A stretch of DNA of 64,000 nucleotides from assembly GCA_020284085.1 (NCBI GenBank), contig JACEVL010001161.1, positions 5,414,930 through 5,478,929 of the forward strand, in the 5' to 3' direction. Shown in pieces: positions 22,714-33,410 of the stretch. Each line of letters opens with the position of its first letter. The first letter of the stretch is position 1. The position numbers were made by a program, and so were the translations under genes. The DNA comes from Aporrectodea caliginosa (Eukaryota; Annelida; Clitellata; Crassiclitellata; Lumbricidae). The notes below the pieces were generated by a model. The model was not told where the DNA came from and did no database searches. It was given only the letters and a program-made list of their open reading frames with translations.

Positions 22714-24013
22714 GAACATGTTGCACACTGAAACTTAAGAACTGTTCAAAATAATAAAATGTTTGTCTACGACAACCGTTAAACTCTGTCCAGTCAAAAT
22801 TTTGATATCAATCTGTATAATGTCAAACGAACGGTGGTAACTGTTCAAATTAATCTTTGTCGACGATAACGGTCGCTGATGACATTATAATATTATATGT
22901 CGCTAAACTCAGTATCCATCCTTACATTCATTCATTTCAGATATTTATATAGCGCCTTGTCGGAATATCCACTCTGGAGCTCTCCACACCCAGCCTCGCC
23001 TAAAGAGAACAGCCTTGAGGTTACAGTAAAATGAGGCCTTCTCTATATCCATAGAGAAATGCAGGCCTGTACGTATGAATTACCTGAACCATTGCCTATA
23101 GTGTATAGGGTTAAGAATCTTGCAAAGTCGCACAGGCTATACCATTGAGAATGGATAGAAAATCGCTTGAAAAAAACATTTAGAAGTAGAAAGGTATGGA
23201 ACAATCAAGTTAGGTAAGTCGAAATAAATAAAGGTAATTAAAGTAAAATACGGTTAAAGTAAAGTGAAGTAAGGGTCATGTGGAATAAGGTCAGGTGAAG
23301 GAAGGTCAACTGAAGGAAGGTCAACTGAAGTAAGGCCAGGTAGAGCATAATTATTAGATCAGTTGGCAAAACAATGCGAGGAAATAATAATAATATATTC
23401 TTTATTAATTCAAACTGATAATTACGCTGGATGATTACAAATCAGTATGAACGAATGATCACAAGTTAAAACATTAGTCGAATTTAACTGTATACGGCAG
23501 CCATGCAATGCGCCCATCACGTTATACATCTCATTTTACCAACGCGCCATCTCTCAGATGATAGGCCGAGTGGACCTTTGGGAGGGTGCGGGAAGCGATC
23601 CCGCTCCCTACTGCTCTTCACGCCAATGACGTTACCACTACACTATTAACGGGTGATCAGAGCATGAACGAGTACACAGGGCATGAACGGGTGATCAGAG
23701 CATTAACGGGTGATAAGAGCATTAACGGGTGATAACACAGCATTTTTAAACAGTAACTTTTACAGCCTGGATAAAAAAAAACCGGCGACATTAAACAGCT
23801 CTGGTATGACACAGCGTCATTAAAAGCAAACGTCATAAAAAATTGTAACAGCGTACGATAGTTTCTGTGTTATAAGTTCTGGCGACCTTAACTTATCGTT
23901 AGACGCCTGTTTATCCAACAAAGCACAATGCTGTGTTTGAACACCTTTAAAATGGTGCTCTACGGATATATATTAAATCAAGCGCGATTCATCAACTATC
24001 TATATAACTAGTG
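22714..24013. other. Mixed repeats
   Basis: A minus-strand LINE-B tail is at about 22918-23015 (ttcattcatttcagatatttatatagcgcc). A 16-bp tandem repeat (aaggtcaactgaagga) is at 23275-23345. A tRNA-like sequence on the minus strand lies at about 23535-23640 (TAGTGTAGTGGTAACGTC ... GGGATCGCTTCCC), probably a SINE head. The 18-bp minisatellite is at 23640-23740, type-b H2 at about 23752-23830, and H1 at 23939-23960. Confidence 0.5.
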
Positions 24014-24017
24014 TTAA

Positions 24018-25261
24018 CCCTCGGGCTACCAAGGGGTGGGGTGGTAGGTTTTTTTCATCTAAAAATTTGACCTTTTAGTTAGCTGTAGGAGTGTAGGGGG
24101 TTCATTTACACACGTTTTGAGGTAAAATGTGAGATGATATCTCACACCGTTCAAAAGTTATACCCAATATACCCGAGGTACCAGGGGGGGTTGGATACCA
24201 TCACCCCTAGATTTTCGACTGTATCTTATCCGTCATTTAATAAAGAGACACAAATTATACCATTCTATAGAGGGAATGTGGGGCTACATTTCTATGGTCA
24301 CTGAGTTGACCTGAGACAACCGGAAGTGTTCAAAATAAATAATAATACGCGTAATATGCGTGAAAAATGGCTGAATGGAAGGACTCCCCCTTAGTTTTTG
24401 TCTGTAGTGTATTCATTTGTCTTCCTGGAAGAGAAAAAAAGATACCATTCTTTAGAGGAAATGAAGGGCTTCATTTGCATACCTACATCTTTGTCTTTTG
24501 AATACTGGAAGTGATCAAAATAAATAATAATACGCGTAATATGTGTGAAAATGGCTGAATACAGCATTACAACGTAAACCGATATAATGTATGGATATAT
24601 TGTATTGTATTGTATTTGAACACTTGTTATAGCGCCCCATCCAGATTTCCCATTCAGAGGCGCTCCCGACTACTGCGCGAACGCTGAATCGGAGTTTCAC
24701 GCCGAAGCGCATGAGCAATTGCGAGTGAAGGACTTGCCCAGGGTCCCTACGCGGCGACTTTGAGGTGGATCCGAACCCGCAACCCTCGAGCTGCAAGGCA
24801 CCGAACATACCCCTACACCACCGCGCCCCAGTTGTATTGTGATGTGTTGTATTGTGTGTTGTATTGTACTCCACGTTTATAATAATATATATATAATATA
24901 ATATATATGTATGGATGTAATATATATGTATGGATGTAAATTTATGCTATATAAACATGTGTAGGGATGATTGTGTGTATCTTTAATACATAGATTAGTT
25001 TCAAAACACACATAATCTTATATTTGTTTATCCAAAAAGTACAAAATGTACGCAATAATATAAAATATTGCTAATTAATGGGTTCCGTTGTTAAAAAGTG
25101 ATGTAATTTCGAGGTGCATTCACATAATGTACAACTAAATATACCATTCTGTGCAGAAATGAATGCTGAATCCATTGCTATATTACAAGTTATGATATGT
25201 GAAACCAAACACGAAATCCAGGGGATTGGTAGCCAATGTCACCCCCTTGGTAGCCCTAGGG
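24018..25261. mobile_element. piggyBac-like MITE, copy 2, inverted, carrying a SINE
   Basis: TTAA at 24014-24017 and 25262-25265. It reads as the reverse complement of 19401-20365 throughout, apart from a SINE insertion at about 24598-24880. Without the SINE its length is close to 965 bp. It lies in inverted orientation 3.6 kb from copy 1. Confidence 0.8.
24598..24880 (-). repeat. tRNA-derived SINE, family P (copy 2)
   Basis: Minus-strand head with B box GGGTTCGGATCC and body as at 6660. The tail is (TACAA)n-like (ttgtattgtattgta on the plus strand). Its 5' flank ttgtattgtgatgtgttgtattgtg ... cacgtttataat is shared with the copy at 55.72 kb, so the full SINE extends beyond the tRNA head. Confidence 0.8.
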
Positions 25262-25265
25262 TTAA

Positions 25266-25511
25266 ACTGTGGATCCATCCATCCATCCATCCATCCATCC
25301 ATCCATCCATCCATCCATCCATCCATCCATCCATCCATCCATCCATCCATCCATCCATCCATCCATCCATCCATCCATCCATCCATCCATCCATCCATCC
25401 ATCCATCCATCCATCCATCCATCCATCCATCCATCCATCCATCCATCCATCCATCCATCCATCCATCCATCCATCCATCCATCCATCCATCCATCCATCC
25501 ATCCATCCATC
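25266..25511. repeat. (CATC)n microsatellite starting from an H2-type tail
   Basis: About 59 near-perfect units from 25274. They begin directly after 'actgtggatcc', the sequence that follows TTAAAC in type-a H2 copies. The array therefore looks like an expanded LINE tail. HPSI and MDGW frames in all readings are artefacts of the period. Confidence 0.95.
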
Positions 25512-27311
25512 AACTATCTCGCACCTTAGAAGCGTAATGATCAGAATTCTGCGAACCAACGTATAATTACAATTTGAATCAATATACATGTAGGTATGAA
25601 TGCAGACAGCATATACAGCTTTATGTGTATATCAATAAATGTGCCACAATGAACATCTAATCTATACTGAAAGGATTAATAACGTGTTTACGTACGGCTA
25701 TAACAGGGCAGGGTAAATAATAATTTATTGGAATGAAATTGATGAAGACAGAGACAGAGTCTGAGAAAGATGCAAAAAGAAAGAGCAACCTGTACATAGA
25801 TACACGGTGCAAACTTATGTCTGGAAAGACCAGACACTAAATAGGCCAAGCACTCTGGCAGTACCAGTCCCGAGCCAGGAAAAAGGAGGAGGTCGACGCT
25901 ATCACCTCAATGAAGTCTAGTTGCAGTGGATATCAAAGGCCTTTGTTGCCATTAGAGAAGGCTGCATTATGCCACAGGATCAGTGAGCACTGTTCACAAT
26001 ATTTCCTGTGGATGTCAAAGGCCTTTGCTGCCTTAAGATGTCGTTAAACTCTGTTGCCGTCACATCAACTTCCGTCCAAATTAGTGTTAAGATCCATGTC
26101 AATGGCCTTGGTATACATTAGATTTCGTCAAACGCTGAGTCTTACTAAGATGATACCAGTTTGAAGTTACTCCGATTTCAATGGGTTGTAAAATGCCGTA
26201 GGAATACTGAGACCTGCTAAAGCATTTCTTCCATTGTGGTCAACGGCATTTGATGCCATAAAACGTCGTTTAAATTGTTGGTAACCTTGGGTTATATGCA
26301 ATAACTGTCTCTGTTGTTGTGGTGTTACGAGTTAGAAGCTTTGCTTAAACCATTAAAGACGTCAACGGCCTTTGTCGCTAAAAGATGTCGTTAAACAATG
26401 GATTAATAAATAATATTTATATGCCAAAAATAATCTTTGTCGTCGGCAACGGCCTATGTTGTCATAAGCTGCCGTTAAACTGAGGATCCAATCCAATATT
26501 TAAGCTTGGAAATGCAATTACTGGAAGCGACTGCGTTGAGCCGCAGCCAATGAATGCAATTTGACAGTCTGCTACTGGGAGCGTTCTAACCTCGTCATAG
26601 TCTCTGATAGAATTGGACATAACTTATCAGAGTGCATAGACAGAAACAGGTGGTAGACAACTGAAGCCTGGTGATATAAATATAAGCTAAACCATTATTT
26701 TTTTAATACAAGACGCTACGTAATGAACTAACATGGCGCGAGGCAAGAGATGCGATGAGCAATTGTGAGTGAAAGTCTTACCTTTAATTAGGTCTCAACA
26801 CAGTAACCGTCTCAGGAGAGGCTAACCGTATTAGAGACTCGAACATCTACAGTCCATTTAACCAGTCGAGCGCTCTAACTAATCGGCTACCGTGTCACAG
26901 AATTGGTTATTTTCCATTGTTTAACAATATCTTGTAGCTGCCAGGGCCGTTGACTTCGAATTTGCCTATACATTTTTGAGGTGTGCTGGATTAATTGGCT
27001 TGGATTAATTGGCCGTTGTGCCCGAAACCTATATTGCAACGGTTACCATCATTTAACGGGTGTCTAAATGGACTGCTCAAACCTACTCGGCTAGTTTATT
27101 ATTCTTTAGCGTGCTGTGTCTCAATTAAGATGATCAGAGTCGCCCTCCTACTCTATCGATCTTTTGTACTGGCACTTCTAGAGTACGGGCAGTGTTGGAG
27201 TTACACCAATCGGCTGCATCCAAAAGTATAACGACATCTCGTGGTAACAAAGACGGTTTAAGTCGATGGAGACAAACTCTGAACAGTTCTCGCCGTACGC
27301 AAAGTAGAGAT
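25512..27311. other. H2 modules and SINE-T
   Basis: Bases 25640-25800 match 5.54-5.65 kb. Type-b module about 25855-25905. Type-a H2 relatives near 25915-25950, 26008-26050, 26230-26270, 26357-26396 and 26430-26480. A family-T SINE on the minus strand is at 26745-26905 (B box complement near 26848). A minus-strand type-b module is at 27120-27200. The 78-codon frame at 26995-27231 overlaps the module and is not a gene. Confidence 0.5.
26357..26396 (+). other. H2 stem-loop, type a
   Basis: AGACGTC (26357-26363) pairs with GATGTCG (26384-26390) at six of seven positions. 20-nt loop, then TTAAAC. Confidence 0.55.
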
Positions 27312-27320
27312 ATCTTTTAA

Positions 27321-27745
27321 CGTAGTGGATCCGTTCACGCCCCGGGCGTTACCGGATCCCCAGTACTACAGTCACGTCCGTCGCGTTATTGGCTAAAGCC
27401 TGTCACGTGAACTTGTTGTCTTCCCGTGGAATTTTGATATGGCGGACAACTTGAGGGCCGGTTCGGGCCAGGTTAGGATTCGTGGGGTCGTTTAGGGTAA
27501 AATTAGGCGTCGTCAGGGTCGGTTAGGGTCAGATTAGGCGTCGTGAGGGTCGGTTAGGGTCAGGGTTAGGGTTAGTTTCGTCTTTAGAAAACACGGTGAA
27601 CAAACTTCCACCGCAAACGGCAATGTTTATCGGTCGGTTCGTTTCAGGTACACACAATCATGTGACATGCAATGACCAATTGCGAGGCGGGCGTGATCCT
27701 AGTCCCAGGTATCGGCTCACGTCGGGCGTGACTCTATCCACGACC
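27321..27745. mobile_element. MITE with 9-bp target duplication and TTAGGG-like repeats
   Basis: ATCTTTTAA is present at 27312-27320 and 27746-27754. Ends CGTAGTGGATCCGTTCACGC and, reversed, GGTCGTGGATAGAGTCACGC are imperfect TIRs. A 9-bp duplication fits Mutator-like elements. The interior (27465-27580) contains repeated GGTTAGGGT and GGCGTCGT words. It is GC-rich compared with its surroundings. No open frame of note. Confidence 0.7.
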
Positions 27746-27754
27746 ATCTTTTAA

Positions 27755-30700
27755 ACCAAGCAGAAGTTTCTAAACAGAACTTGAATTCCAGTCGGTTTAT
27801 TTATTTGTTGTTATAGAGACTAATTTGAACAGTTTTCATCGTTCGTAAGGTAGATATTTCCATAGACAACTTCAAAACCAACAGATATCGTTGAAACTTT
27901 GGAAAATACGACGTTCTATTTGCACACCTTTAAAACGTGTGTAGCTAACGCTATATATAATTATGTCAACCACGTTTAATCTTTACGTTCATTGGCTCTG
28001 TTTATCTGTTGTAGTAACTGGAGACGACTGCGTTGATGTCACACACAATGAATGCACATTCACAGCGGCGATATATTAACGTCAGATTACACCTACTTGA
28101 GACACAGTAACCGATTGTGGGGCACATTAGGTGATTGGTTATCGGCTTGTATCTAGAAGAGAACGGATTCTATTCTCCCCACACAGTAACTGTGTAAGGA
28201 CATTGACCAAAGTCCTTCATGCACAACCACTCAGAGCCATCGATTGATGCATTGATAGAAGATAATAACGATTTATACCAAGGCCTATTAGAGAGATGGG
28301 AACAATTAGGGGAGCGATGTGGTCTAAAGATGTGTCATGATTTAATCCTTTAGAAAATAGGGCGTGACAACGTCTGGAGGTAATTAATAGCTGTTAATGT
28401 TATATTCTAATGCACACGCCACGTATTCATAGCTGTAACACTGTGTGTTCATGAGGTTCTTAGCGCCTTCGTGAGGTTCTTGTAGGGCGCTATATAAATG
28501 GCCATAATGTAGCAATGTTTCTTAGCTTTTTAGCTGGGGCATTCACAACCAGAGGATATCGCTAATCTCACGTTAATACAATTGCAATACTCTCATTTAA
28601 GACACCTTTAAAACGGTTCTCCAAAAGAATATATTTATATACACGTTATGAGCGTTGCAGGTAGAGCTGTAATATGCCAAAAGGCCCAAAACTAATCTTT
28701 GTCGGCGGCAACGGCCTATGTTGTCATAAGCTGCCGTTAAACTGTGGATCCTAGCGTTGCATGATCATCTCGTTTTCTACTACTTTGGCTTTAGGTTAAC
28801 GGTAACGGCCACAAGAGGTCGTTAAAGACTGGAAACTACTACTGTCACCTATCGAAACATCGCCAATACCCGTTCTCTGGTAGTTGCAGTCCTAAGGCTG
28901 GAAAAAGAGGAGGGCGACTTCAACGGCCCTGGCGGTCACAAGATGTTGTGAAGCACTTGAAACTATTCCTGTCACCTAGGTAAACTTCATCACTGCTCGT
29001 ACTCTGATAGAGCCAGTCCAAAGCCTAAATGAAGGAGGTAGGCGAATCCAACGGCTTCGGCAGCCATGAGATACCGTTGAACAATTCAAACTACTAATGT
29101 CACATATCTCACCGATTAAGTGCCCTTACATGATAACATACGAACGGTGAGAACTATTCTAAACAAGTATTGCTATTAACGTCAAAGGGTTCTGATGCCA
29201 TAAATTTCGTTTAACATTGGATAATACGACGCTCCTTTTACTCACCTCTATAATGCCTTTAACTAATGCTATATATTTCTCAACCACGTTTAATTTTTAG
29301 TTTATGGTTTTATTTTTAGTTTTACCTGTAATATGACAAAAACTAATCTTTGTGTTTGGTGTTGTTATGGTTGTAAATGTTGCTGCTAAGGTCCTGGCAG
29401 TGTTCCTGACAATTGGCTTTTCTTCCGCCTTACAACCTACAAGAAGCAGCTATGTTGCTCATCTGGGACTCACACATACCCACACAGCCACGCACTTATA
29501 TTATTTTAAGTGCGTATAAATTGTGTTTCTATTTCAACGGGCAGCGGTGGAGACAAATTTTGAACTATTCTCACGATACCTAAAATATGGATCTTGTGTA
29601 AAACCAAAAATTGTGTGTCCACAGTTTAACGGCAGCTTATGACAACATAGGCCGTTGCCGCCGACAAAGATTAGTTTTTGGCATAATACAGCTCTAAAAA
29701 AAATAAAAAAAATAAAAAATAAAAAATAAAAATTTATCGGGTCCCAGGCTTATATAGCAACTTTGGAAAACGTATTAAAGGTGTCAAAGCAGACCGCTCT
29801 GCGAAATCGACTACCGCGTTCCATGCCTATTATAGAGCATTAGTTGACCACTTTCTAATAGACTAAGTGTTATCATCGACATATATTAGGTGGACGAAGC
29901 ATATGAGATTCAAGCTGAAGCCTAGCCTTTTGCCATGCATGATATCATATTATCGACGTTTATTGGATGCGCTATTTATATGAGGTCGTTGATTGGATGG
30001 ACACGGAAAATTATGTTAATGAGCTCGGTCTGACGTCATGCATGGCAGAAAGTTCAGGAGGCGGAAGCTTCACTTTACAGTACAACTATCTCACAGCTTA
30101 AGTGCCTACAACAATTATACAAATCGAACGGTGAGAATTACTCGAAACCAGTATTCCTATTAACTTACGGCTTATCATGCCGTAAAAGTCGTTAAACATT
30201 GTTTCAGAGGACGCTCGAATAACACACCTCTATAAAGGGCTTCAATAATGCTATATATTGCACTACCGAATCACTTCGTTTATCTTTTGACTGGCCTATT
30301 GTCACTACGAATAGCGAGAATTTGCCAAAACAATTTCCTATCGACGTCAACGGCATATGATGCCATAAGAAACTTTTGGAATATTTAAGAATTAGTGTAT
30401 TAGCTCGTTGATGGATGATGTGAGAAGTAAGTACGTATTTGGTACAGACTGTCAAAAAATTCTAATCGACGTCAACGACCAATTTCTCGTTAAACTGTTT
30501 AACGCCTCTAAATAAATGGCCATCTGCATACATCTAGGCTGCACATCATCTTCATTTTGACACAGCGTTCTTAAACAGAGACCTCCACAGCCTTTGTAAA
30601 GAAAGATGGCGACATTAATCATCGGTGTAATGACAAAGCGTCGTTAAAACACAAACTAATTACGTTAAAAGTGTAATGATGTTTAATAGTTTCGTAGCTA

Positions 30701-30832
30701 ACGGACTCGACAACAGATGATACAGTTAAACGGACGTTAATACAACTGCAATGCTGTCTTTGAGACACCTTTAAAACGGTTTTACGAGAAATATATATTC
30801 GTTAAGAGCGCGTTGCATCACATTAACTTCGT
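27755..30832. other. H1/H2 module block with SINE-T
   Basis: H1 copies at 27922, 28600, 29240, 30222 and 30767. Type-a H2 at 28703-28742. Type-b relatives near 28880-28960 and 29005-29080. Minus-strand type-a at 29605-29690. A family-T SINE on the plus strand at about 28115-28245. A short LINE tail (gggcgctatataaatgg) at 28480. The last H1 (30767) belongs with the H2 at 33413, LINE-A having landed between them. Confidence 0.5.
28703..28742 (+). other. H2 stem-loop, type a
   Basis: CGGCGGC (28703-28709) pairs at all seven positions with GCTGCCG (28730-28736), one G-U. 20-nt loop, then TTAAAC and tgtggatcc. Confidence 0.7.
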
Positions 30833-33410
30833 AAGTAAGTAAGTAAGTAAGTATTTCCTTTATTCAGAAGCACTAGCAAACGCACAGCACTGTACATAGC
30901 AAGATTAATACATTCAAACAAATAAACAAAAATTTCTATATACAACCATAGAATTGAATGAGAGGCTTTATTGTACAGAGGAAGAAGAGCTAGAGCTAGT
31001 CATAGGGGAAAAAAGAAGGGTTTAAATAGCCAGATCTAGGGAAAACATATCGTTTATTTGTATAGCATCCGGGCAAGGAAGCATTTCTGAGACAGGTTGT
31101 CAAACATGGGAAGCTCACGGTTATGGGACCGTGGCCGCAGGGAGTAGCGCGATTGCTTGATCGGTGGCAACAATTTATGCAGAACATGAAAAGGATTGTG
31201 CAGAATACAGGCAAAGAGTCTAGTATCCGCATTGCTGCAGAGCGTCTCAAATGAGGGAGAAGATGGAGGTAAGTACCTCTGGCGTACCAACCTTCGGATA
31301 ATTCCCTCAAGGGCCTCCCGTTCCTGCACTCTCGCAAAGCCCCACCACACAGGCGAGCAATACAGCATCATACCAACCGTAGTGGCACGAACTACATCAA
31401 ATAAACTGTCCCCCGAGAGCCCATGCGACCTCAGGATCCGAAGTGCATAAAAGGACTGCCTTGCTTTTATGGTCAGACGTTTAATGTGACTAGAGAACCC
31501 AAATTTCGCTGTAAGCTCAACACCAAGAATATTTAGGGTTTGCACTCTTGCGATACCTTTTAGAGGAGGGGGGAACATACCGATGGTACCCCGGGGACGC
31601 GTGAAAATTATCTCACAGGATTTGCTTGAGTTAAGCTTGAGGTTGCAACTCTGTGCCCATACACTAATATGCTCAAGCTCAATCTCAGTTGTAGTGATAC
31701 TTGATGCAGGGACAGCGAGATAGCAATCATCTGCATATTTAAAAATGCGATTGCATTTATTAACAGGTCTTAAGTCAGAGATTGCAACTAAGAAATCCAT
31801 CGGGCCCAAACCGGAACCTTGAATAATACTTGCATTAATTCGTGCCAGAGAAGATATTACACCGTTAAACCTAGTGCAATGACTTCGATTATGAAGTAAA
31901 TTCAAAATCCAATTAAAAATGTGATCAGGAATTGGGAGAGAAGCAAGTTGTTCGGCTAGATATGAATGTCTGACAGTGTCAAAGGCTTTGGAAAAATCCA
32001 ATGAGACCAAACGTACATAGGGTTCATAGCATAAGGTTTCAAGGATGTGGTTAGATACAGCCATCAAACCAGCAGCCGTTGAGCCCGTAGGTCTAAAGGC
32101 ATACTGATCATCAAATTTGTGATTAGTGTCTGTGTTGGTGATTACCGGATACATATATATACGGGTAACGATTTTTTCAAGAATTCTACAAATGATGGAA
32201 GTTATGGAGATGGGGCGGTAATCCGATTCCATTCTTGGGCATGCCAATTTGGGGATTGGTGTAATACAACTTAACTTCCACTGTGGAGGAACATATGAAT
32301 GTAACAAAGAATTTCTAAAAAGGGTTGTGATGGGTGCAGCCATCAGGTGAGCCATGCTGCTGAAGAACCAGGATGGGACACCATCCGGGCCCACGGAAGA
32401 TCCACGTATATTTGTTAACATAGTGAAGACATGGTATTCATCTATAAAATCAATTTCGAAAGGGGCAGCCGTTTGACGTGGCCTGGGTTCAGTATAAAGG
32501 TCATCGGTGGATATTTTACTATAATGCTTGTTTAGAGAGTCTGCATTTATATTGACATTAGATCTCTGGTCATTTCTATTGGCACAACCACTTCGGAGAC
32601 GCCGTACTTCAGTCCATAGTTTCTTTGATCCTTTGCGTAGACCATCAAAAGATGAAGCATTAGTCTTCGTTATTATTCTTTGAATTCGATCAGCCAGGGC
32701 TGATGCCGCCTCGTGTTGTCCACTCCTAAAAAGTCGATTGCGCCGTCGCTGGAGGAGCTTCAGATGCGGGGTCATATACGGTGGATCACGTGACTTCACA
32801 GTCGTCTTTCTGACTGGAAAGAATAAGTCGACTGCCGTCATGATCTGTGTGTAGAATTGAGCAAAAGCATCTCCTATGTCCACGTCGGCTCCAATAACGT
32901 CCCAGTTAAGACTTTCCAGATGGTTCTGCAAACTGGCCATTTTATCAGGCGTTCGCAGACGCACTTCATGAACGATGCGGTCTGTGACAGGAGCAGTGCA
33001 AACAGGGCGCGGGGCGACGAACACAGCAGAGTGTTTAGTTTTAACAGTTGATTTAACGATAGAACAGATGTTGTCAATGCGCTCCGAAGCAAAAACTCGG
33101 TCGAGAGCATGGCCCTCATGCGTAGGTCCTTCGAATGCTACTCGTAGTCCCATCTGAAGAATGAGTTCGGTTGGGAGACGATTAAAGTCTCCAGCCAGAA
33201 GAATGGTAGGATTGCAGGGCATGGTTAAAATCTCTTCCAAAGAGTCACCAATGTTAGATAGTAGAGTTTCGGTACTGTATAACGGCTTAGGGGGGTTATA
33301 GAGACCGCCAATATAGAAGTCTTCATTATCAATTCTGAGCGAAATCCAAAGGAGCTCGATTTCTGTCCCATAGGTTACACTCATTTTTTTCGTGCTCATT
33401 TTAGTGTAAG
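30833..33410 (-). mobile_element. LINE-A, 5'-truncated non-LTR retrotransposon
   Basis: A minus-strand LINE with an endonuclease remnant and full RT, and a 3' tail (AAGT)n at 30833-30857. The 5' boundary is near 33410, where a type-a H2 resumes. The flanks TAACTTC (left) and TAACGTC (right) may be a 7-bp target duplication with one mismatch. The copy separates an H1 (30767) from its H2 (33413). Confidence 0.85.
31054..33399 (-). CDS. LINE-A endonuclease (partial)/reverse transcriptase
   Basis: A 780-codon frame counted from the Met at 33399; the open frame runs 24 codons further 5' into flanking repeat. Numbering from the first open Met (33471): an APE endonuclease C-terminal half with LLAGDFN (D95, N97) and HSAV (H147), but the N-terminal catalytic part is lost. 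RT follows, with DYRPIS (417-422), LDFSKAFDTV (D492), GSGLGPMDFLV and KYADD (D581, D582). The C-terminal SLRPRSHNRELP and ARMLYK are shared with other LINE-A fragments. No RNase H. It would copy element RNA at a nicked target in the nucleus. The RT appears unbroken, but with the endonuclease truncated it is unlikely to move alone. CR1/Jockey-group affinity is a guess. Confidence 0.85.
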   Translation of the reverse strand: MSTKKMSVTYGTEIELLWISLRIDNEDFYIGGLYNPPKPLYSTETLLSNIGDSLEEILTMPCNPTILLAGDFNRLPTELILQMGLRVAFEGPTHEGHALDRVFASERIDNICSIVKSTVKTKHSAVFVAPRPVCTAPVTDRIVHEVRLRTPDKMASLQNHLESLNWDVIGADVDIGDAFAQFYTQIMTAVDLFFPVRKTTVKSRDPPYMTPHLKLLQRRRNRLFRSGQHEAASALADRIQRIITKTNASSFDGLRKGSKKLWTEVRRLRSGCANRNDQRSNVNINADSLNKHYSKISTDDLYTEPRPRQTAAPFEIDFIDEYHVFTMLTNIRGSSVGPDGVPSWFFSSMAHLMAAPITTLFRNSLLHSYVPPQWKLSCITPIPKLACPRMESDYRPISITSIICRILEKIVTRIYMYPVITNTDTNHKFDDQYAFRPTGSTAAGLMAVSNHILETLCYEPYVRLVSLDFSKAFDTVRHSYLAEQLASLPIPDHIFNWILNLLHNRSHCTRFNGVISSLARINASIIQGSGLGPMDFLVAISDLRPVNKCNRIFKYADDCYLAVPASSITTTEIELEHISVWAQSCNLKLNSSKSCEIIFTRPRGTIGMFPPPLKGIARVQTLNILGVELTAKFGFSSHIKRLTIKARQSFYALRILRSHGLSGDSLFDVVRATTVGMMLYCSPVWWGFARVQEREALEGIIRRLVRQRYLPPSSPSFETLCSNADTRLFACILHNPFHVLHKLLPPIKQSRYSLRPRSHNRELPMFDNLSQKCFLARMLYK

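Noticed and set aside
25114..25589. Six overlapping open frames encoding HPSI or MDGW repeats
   Set aside because: A 4-base repeat with no stop codon in any frame gives open frames on both strands. They are a microsatellite artefact.
26995..27231. 78-codon frame
   Set aside because: It is read through a reversed type-b H2 module.
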